From JANLSE01 sp038214135 (GTDB lineage: Bacteria > Chloroflexota > Chloroflexia > Chloroflexales > Roseiflexaceae), in NCBI GenBank assembly GCA_038214135.1, contig JBBQSD010000214.1:1-7067 (forward strand): DNA of 7,067 nt, given 5' to 3'. The position numbers and the translations under genes were made by a program. Shown in pieces: positions 5,755-7,067 of the stretch; the first letter of the stretch is position 1, and each line of letters begins with the position of its first letter. Below the pieces are notes generated by a model. It was given only the letters and a program-made list of their open reading frames with translations. It made no database searches and was not told where the DNA came from.

Positions 5755-5786
5755 TTATACACAAAATGTGGGCAATTTGTGGATAA
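5755..5786. promoter_or_regulatory. Pair of facing DnaA boxes
   Basis: TTATACACA (5755-5763, plus strand) fits the consensus TTWTNCACA. TTATCCACA, the strongest E. coli-type box, lies on the minus strand at 5778-5786. A poorer two-mismatch site lies between them on the minus strand at 5767-5775. The pair sits roughly 27-58 bases downstream of the predicted P1 start. Bound DnaA could block P1 elongation or act on the possible second promoter. The E. coli nrdAB promoter is a known case of DnaA control of a reductase gene. Confidence 0.55.
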
Positions 5787-5837
5787 CCATCAACACAATC
5801 TAGCTCTTCATTGCTCAAGCGGAATTCCTCCACAATA

Positions 5838-5866
5838 TTGCTTTAGAGTTTTACTTTACATATAAC
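5838..5866 (+). promoter_or_regulatory. Possible second promoter P2
   Basis: TTGCTT (5838-5843) and TATAAC (5861-5866) are 17 bases apart, with a good -10 but a weak -35. Transcription would start near 5872, just before the terminator-like hairpin. This is weaker than P1, and the surrounding A+T-rich sequence raises the chance of a false match. Confidence 0.3.
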
Positions 5867-5877
5867 TTCAAATTCAG

Positions 5878-5919
5878 CCAGCTACGCGTTTGTGCGTGTG
5901 TGTAGCTGGTCTCTTTTTT
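5878..5919 (+). terminator. Terminator-like hairpin in the reductase leader (candidate attenuator)
   Basis: CCAGCTAC (5878-5885) pairs perfectly with GTAGCTGG (5902-5909), and the stem can be extended inward with G-U and C-G pairs. Four bases later comes a run of six Ts (5914-5919). This is the form of a Rho-independent terminator. It lies after P1, about 35 bases before the start codon, and no gene ends just before it. It could therefore act as an attenuator of the reductase transcript. No clear competing antiterminator or known riboswitch fold was found. Confidence 0.55.
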
Positions 5920-5940
5920 GTGTTCGGTGGCGCACAGTCT

Positions 5941-5947
5941 GAGGAGG
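5941..5947 (+). promoter_or_regulatory. Strong ribosome binding site of the reductase gene
   Basis: GAGGAGG lies 8 bases before the ATG at 5956, a near-perfect Shine-Dalgarno match. Flanking GCGC sequences (5930-5933 and 5952-5955) could pair and present this site in a loop. Confidence 0.8.
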
Positions 5948-5955
5948 GTTAGCGC

Positions 5956-7067
5956 ATGACGGCGCAGCAGGAGTTGTCGAACGGGCACGCAGTAACCGAG
6001 CATGATCTGCTTGATGTTGCACGAGCTGGGTTTATCATCCCGATTGAGATCGTCAAACGCGATGGGCGGATCGTCCAATTCGATGTTAGCCGGATCGAAA
6101 ATGCGATGTCGCGTTGTTTCGCCAATATCGGGCGAACGCCGCACACGCCAATTGCCGAACTGGCCCGCCGGGTGATCAATATCATCACCGCCAAATCAAA
6201 TGGTGCCCGCCCAACCGTTGAGGGTGTGCAGGATATCGTCGAGATGGTGCTGCAGGCGGCAGGGGAATTCGAGGCGGCCAAGCACTATATTCTGTACCGA
6301 GCCGATCGCGCCAAGGAGCGCGAGAAGCGGCCAATTCCCGATGAGGTGCGGCAGGCCTTCAATGATTCAAAGAGTTACTTTCCAACACCAATCCAGCAAT
6401 TCCAGTTCTTCGACAAATATTCGCGCTTTAATTACGATCTGGGCCGCCGCGAAACCTGGATCGAAACCGTTGATCGGGCTGTCGACTACATGCACGATCT
6501 TGCTGGAGATCGACTGCCACGCGAGACCTACGAGCGCGTTCGGCGTTCAATCCTCGAAATGCGCGCCATGCCATCGATGCGGCTCCTGGCCATGGCCGGC
6601 CCGGCTGCGCGGCGCAACTCAATTGCGATCTATAACTGCTCCTACCAGCCCGTTGAAAGCATCGACTCATTCGTGGAAGCGTTGATCATCTCCATGGCAG
6701 GCTGTGGCGTTGGTTTCTCCGTCGAGAGCAAATATGTCGAGAACTTCCCACGGATCAAGCGCCAGATCAATGCAGCGCCGATCTCATATATGGTTGAGGA
6801 TTCGGCAGAAGGCTGGGCGGATGCGCTGCGCTTCGGATTGCAGACATGGTTCGATGGCGGTGATGTACGCTTCGATCTCTCCGGGCTACGGCCAGCTGGC
6901 GCTGCGCTCAAAACCAAGGGTGGCCGCGCATCTGGCCCAGAACCATTCCGCACCATGCTCGAATTCCTGCGCTCACGCGTGCTGGCCCGCCAGGGTTCGT
7001 TCCTGCGCCCACTCGATGCCCACGACATGATGTGCGCGGTTGGCAATGCAGCCGTCAGCGGTGGGGT
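5956..7067 (+). CDS. nrdJ: Adenosylcobalamin-dependent (class II) ribonucleotide reductase, N-terminal part, truncated by the window edge
   Basis: The frame is open from the ATG at 5956 to the window end: 370 codons plus 2 bases, with the C-terminus missing. Residues 28-122 form an ATP-cone: IVKRDGRIVQFD with its VxKRDG motif, the following helices, and GVQDIVEMVL. This is the allosteric domain that senses ATP/dATP. The catalytic part begins after about 140. MPSMRLLAMAG (205-215), IYNCSYQP with Cys228 as the likely redox-active cysteine, and MAGCGVGFSVE (247-257) match reductase active-site regions. EDSAEGWADAL (281-291), FDLSGLRPAGA (306-316), KTKGGRASGPEP (319-330) and a GNAAVSGG segment at the edge resemble the monomeric B12-dependent RTPR type. 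The enzyme would make deoxyribonucleotides using adenosylcobalamin without needing oxygen. The reductase call is firm. Class II is likely, but the decisive C-terminal residues are outside the window. Confidence 0.88.
   Translation, partial: MTAQQELSNGHAVTEHDLLDVARAGFIIPIEIVKRDGRIVQFDVSRIENAMSRCFANIGRTPHTPIAELARRVINIITAKSNGARPTVEGVQDIVEMVLQAAGEFEAAKHYILYRADRAKEREKRPIPDEVRQAFNDSKSYFPTPIQQFQFFDKYSRFNYDLGRRETWIETVDRAVDYMHDLAGDRLPRETYERVRRSILEMRAMPSMRLLAMAGPAARRNSIAIYNCSYQPVESIDSFVEALIISMAGCGVGFSVESKYVENFPRIKRQINAAPISYMVEDSAEGWADALRFGLQTWFDGGDVRFDLSGLRPAGAALKTKGGRASGPEPFRTMLEFLRSRVLARQGSFLRPLDAHDMMCAVGNAAVSGG

Larger units (their letters stand above)
5654..5955 (+). other. Regulatory region and leader of the ribonucleotide reductase gene
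   Basis: This spacer of about 300 bases is richer in A+T than its flanks and holds no plausible gene. In order it contains a 14-bp palindrome (5661-5674), a sigma-70 type promoter (5694-5722), two DnaA-box matches (5755-5786), a weaker second promoter (5838-5866), a terminator-like hairpin (5878-5919) and a strong ribosome site (5941-5947). All point toward the downstream gene. From the first promoter the untranslated leader would be about 225 bases, which leaves room for leader-mediated control. Confidence 0.7.

Noticed and set aside
5766..5786. Six-codon leader peptide (MWAICG then stop) in the reductase leader
   Set aside because: No ribosome site, it overlaps a DnaA box, and it has no run of regulatory codons.
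5680..5845. Possible NrdR boxes in the reductase leader (ACACAAAAT, ACACAATCT and CCACAATAT-like segments)
   Set aside because: None matches the 16-bp NrdR pattern well, and I could not find two sites with the expected spacing.
5728..5955. Cobalamin riboswitch upstream of the B12-dependent reductase
   Set aside because: No recognisable B12 box (GCCACTG-like) or matching conserved core was seen. The leader is only about 225 bases and explained better as a simple hairpin terminator.

Overview
The window is about 7 kb of a bacterial chromosome with moderate GC. Most genes lie on the plus strand and are separated by repeat-rich intergenic spacers. Three things suggest a filamentous Chloroflexota (Chloroflexus, Roseiflexus or Herpetosiphon-like): an ATP-cone ribonucleotide reductase that looks like class II, an OmpR-type winged helix on a membrane protein, and spacers filled with heptamer and GC-rich hairpin repeats. 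This assignment comes from gene style and was not tested by a database search.

Layout. (1) 141-464: a small exported or membrane-anchored protein with a short internal repeat. (2) 543-1661: a six-helix ferric-reductase/NOX-like membrane domain with conserved heme-ligand histidine spacing. It is fused at its C-terminus to an OmpR/PhoB-type DNA-binding winged helix and is followed by a strong intrinsic terminator. (3) 1817-2611, minus strand: a two-helix membrane protein with two DUF3592-like beta modules. (4) 2878-4113: an MFS transporter of unknown substrate. (5) 4114-4414: a repeat-filled spacer. (6) 4415-5653: the SbcD/Mre11-family nuclease subunit, without sbcC next to it. (7) 5654-5955: a dense control region with a 14-bp palindrome, a consensus-like sigma-70 promoter, two DnaA-box matches facing each other, a second possible promoter and a terminator-like hairpin. 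(8) 5956 to the window edge: the N-terminal 370 codons of a ribonucleotide reductase of the adenosylcobalamin-dependent (NrdJ/RTPR) type with an N-terminal ATP-cone.

The most unusual item is the pair 141-464 and 543-1661. The larger protein appears to be a one-component transcription regulator whose sensor is an integral-membrane cytochrome b-like domain. Helix prediction and the positive-inside rule place its winged helix in the cytoplasm. The small upstream gene makes a protein that would sit on the outer face of the same membrane. I infer a redox- or heme-sensing signalling unit. I do not know a described system with this architecture, but novelty needs a domain-architecture search.

The second area of interest is the control region of the reductase gene. 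Its DnaA boxes and attenuator-like hairpin suggest that deoxynucleotide synthesis is tied to replication initiation and to transcription elongation. The heptamer repeats recur in three spacers of this window, on both strands, and probably represent a genome-wide repeat family.
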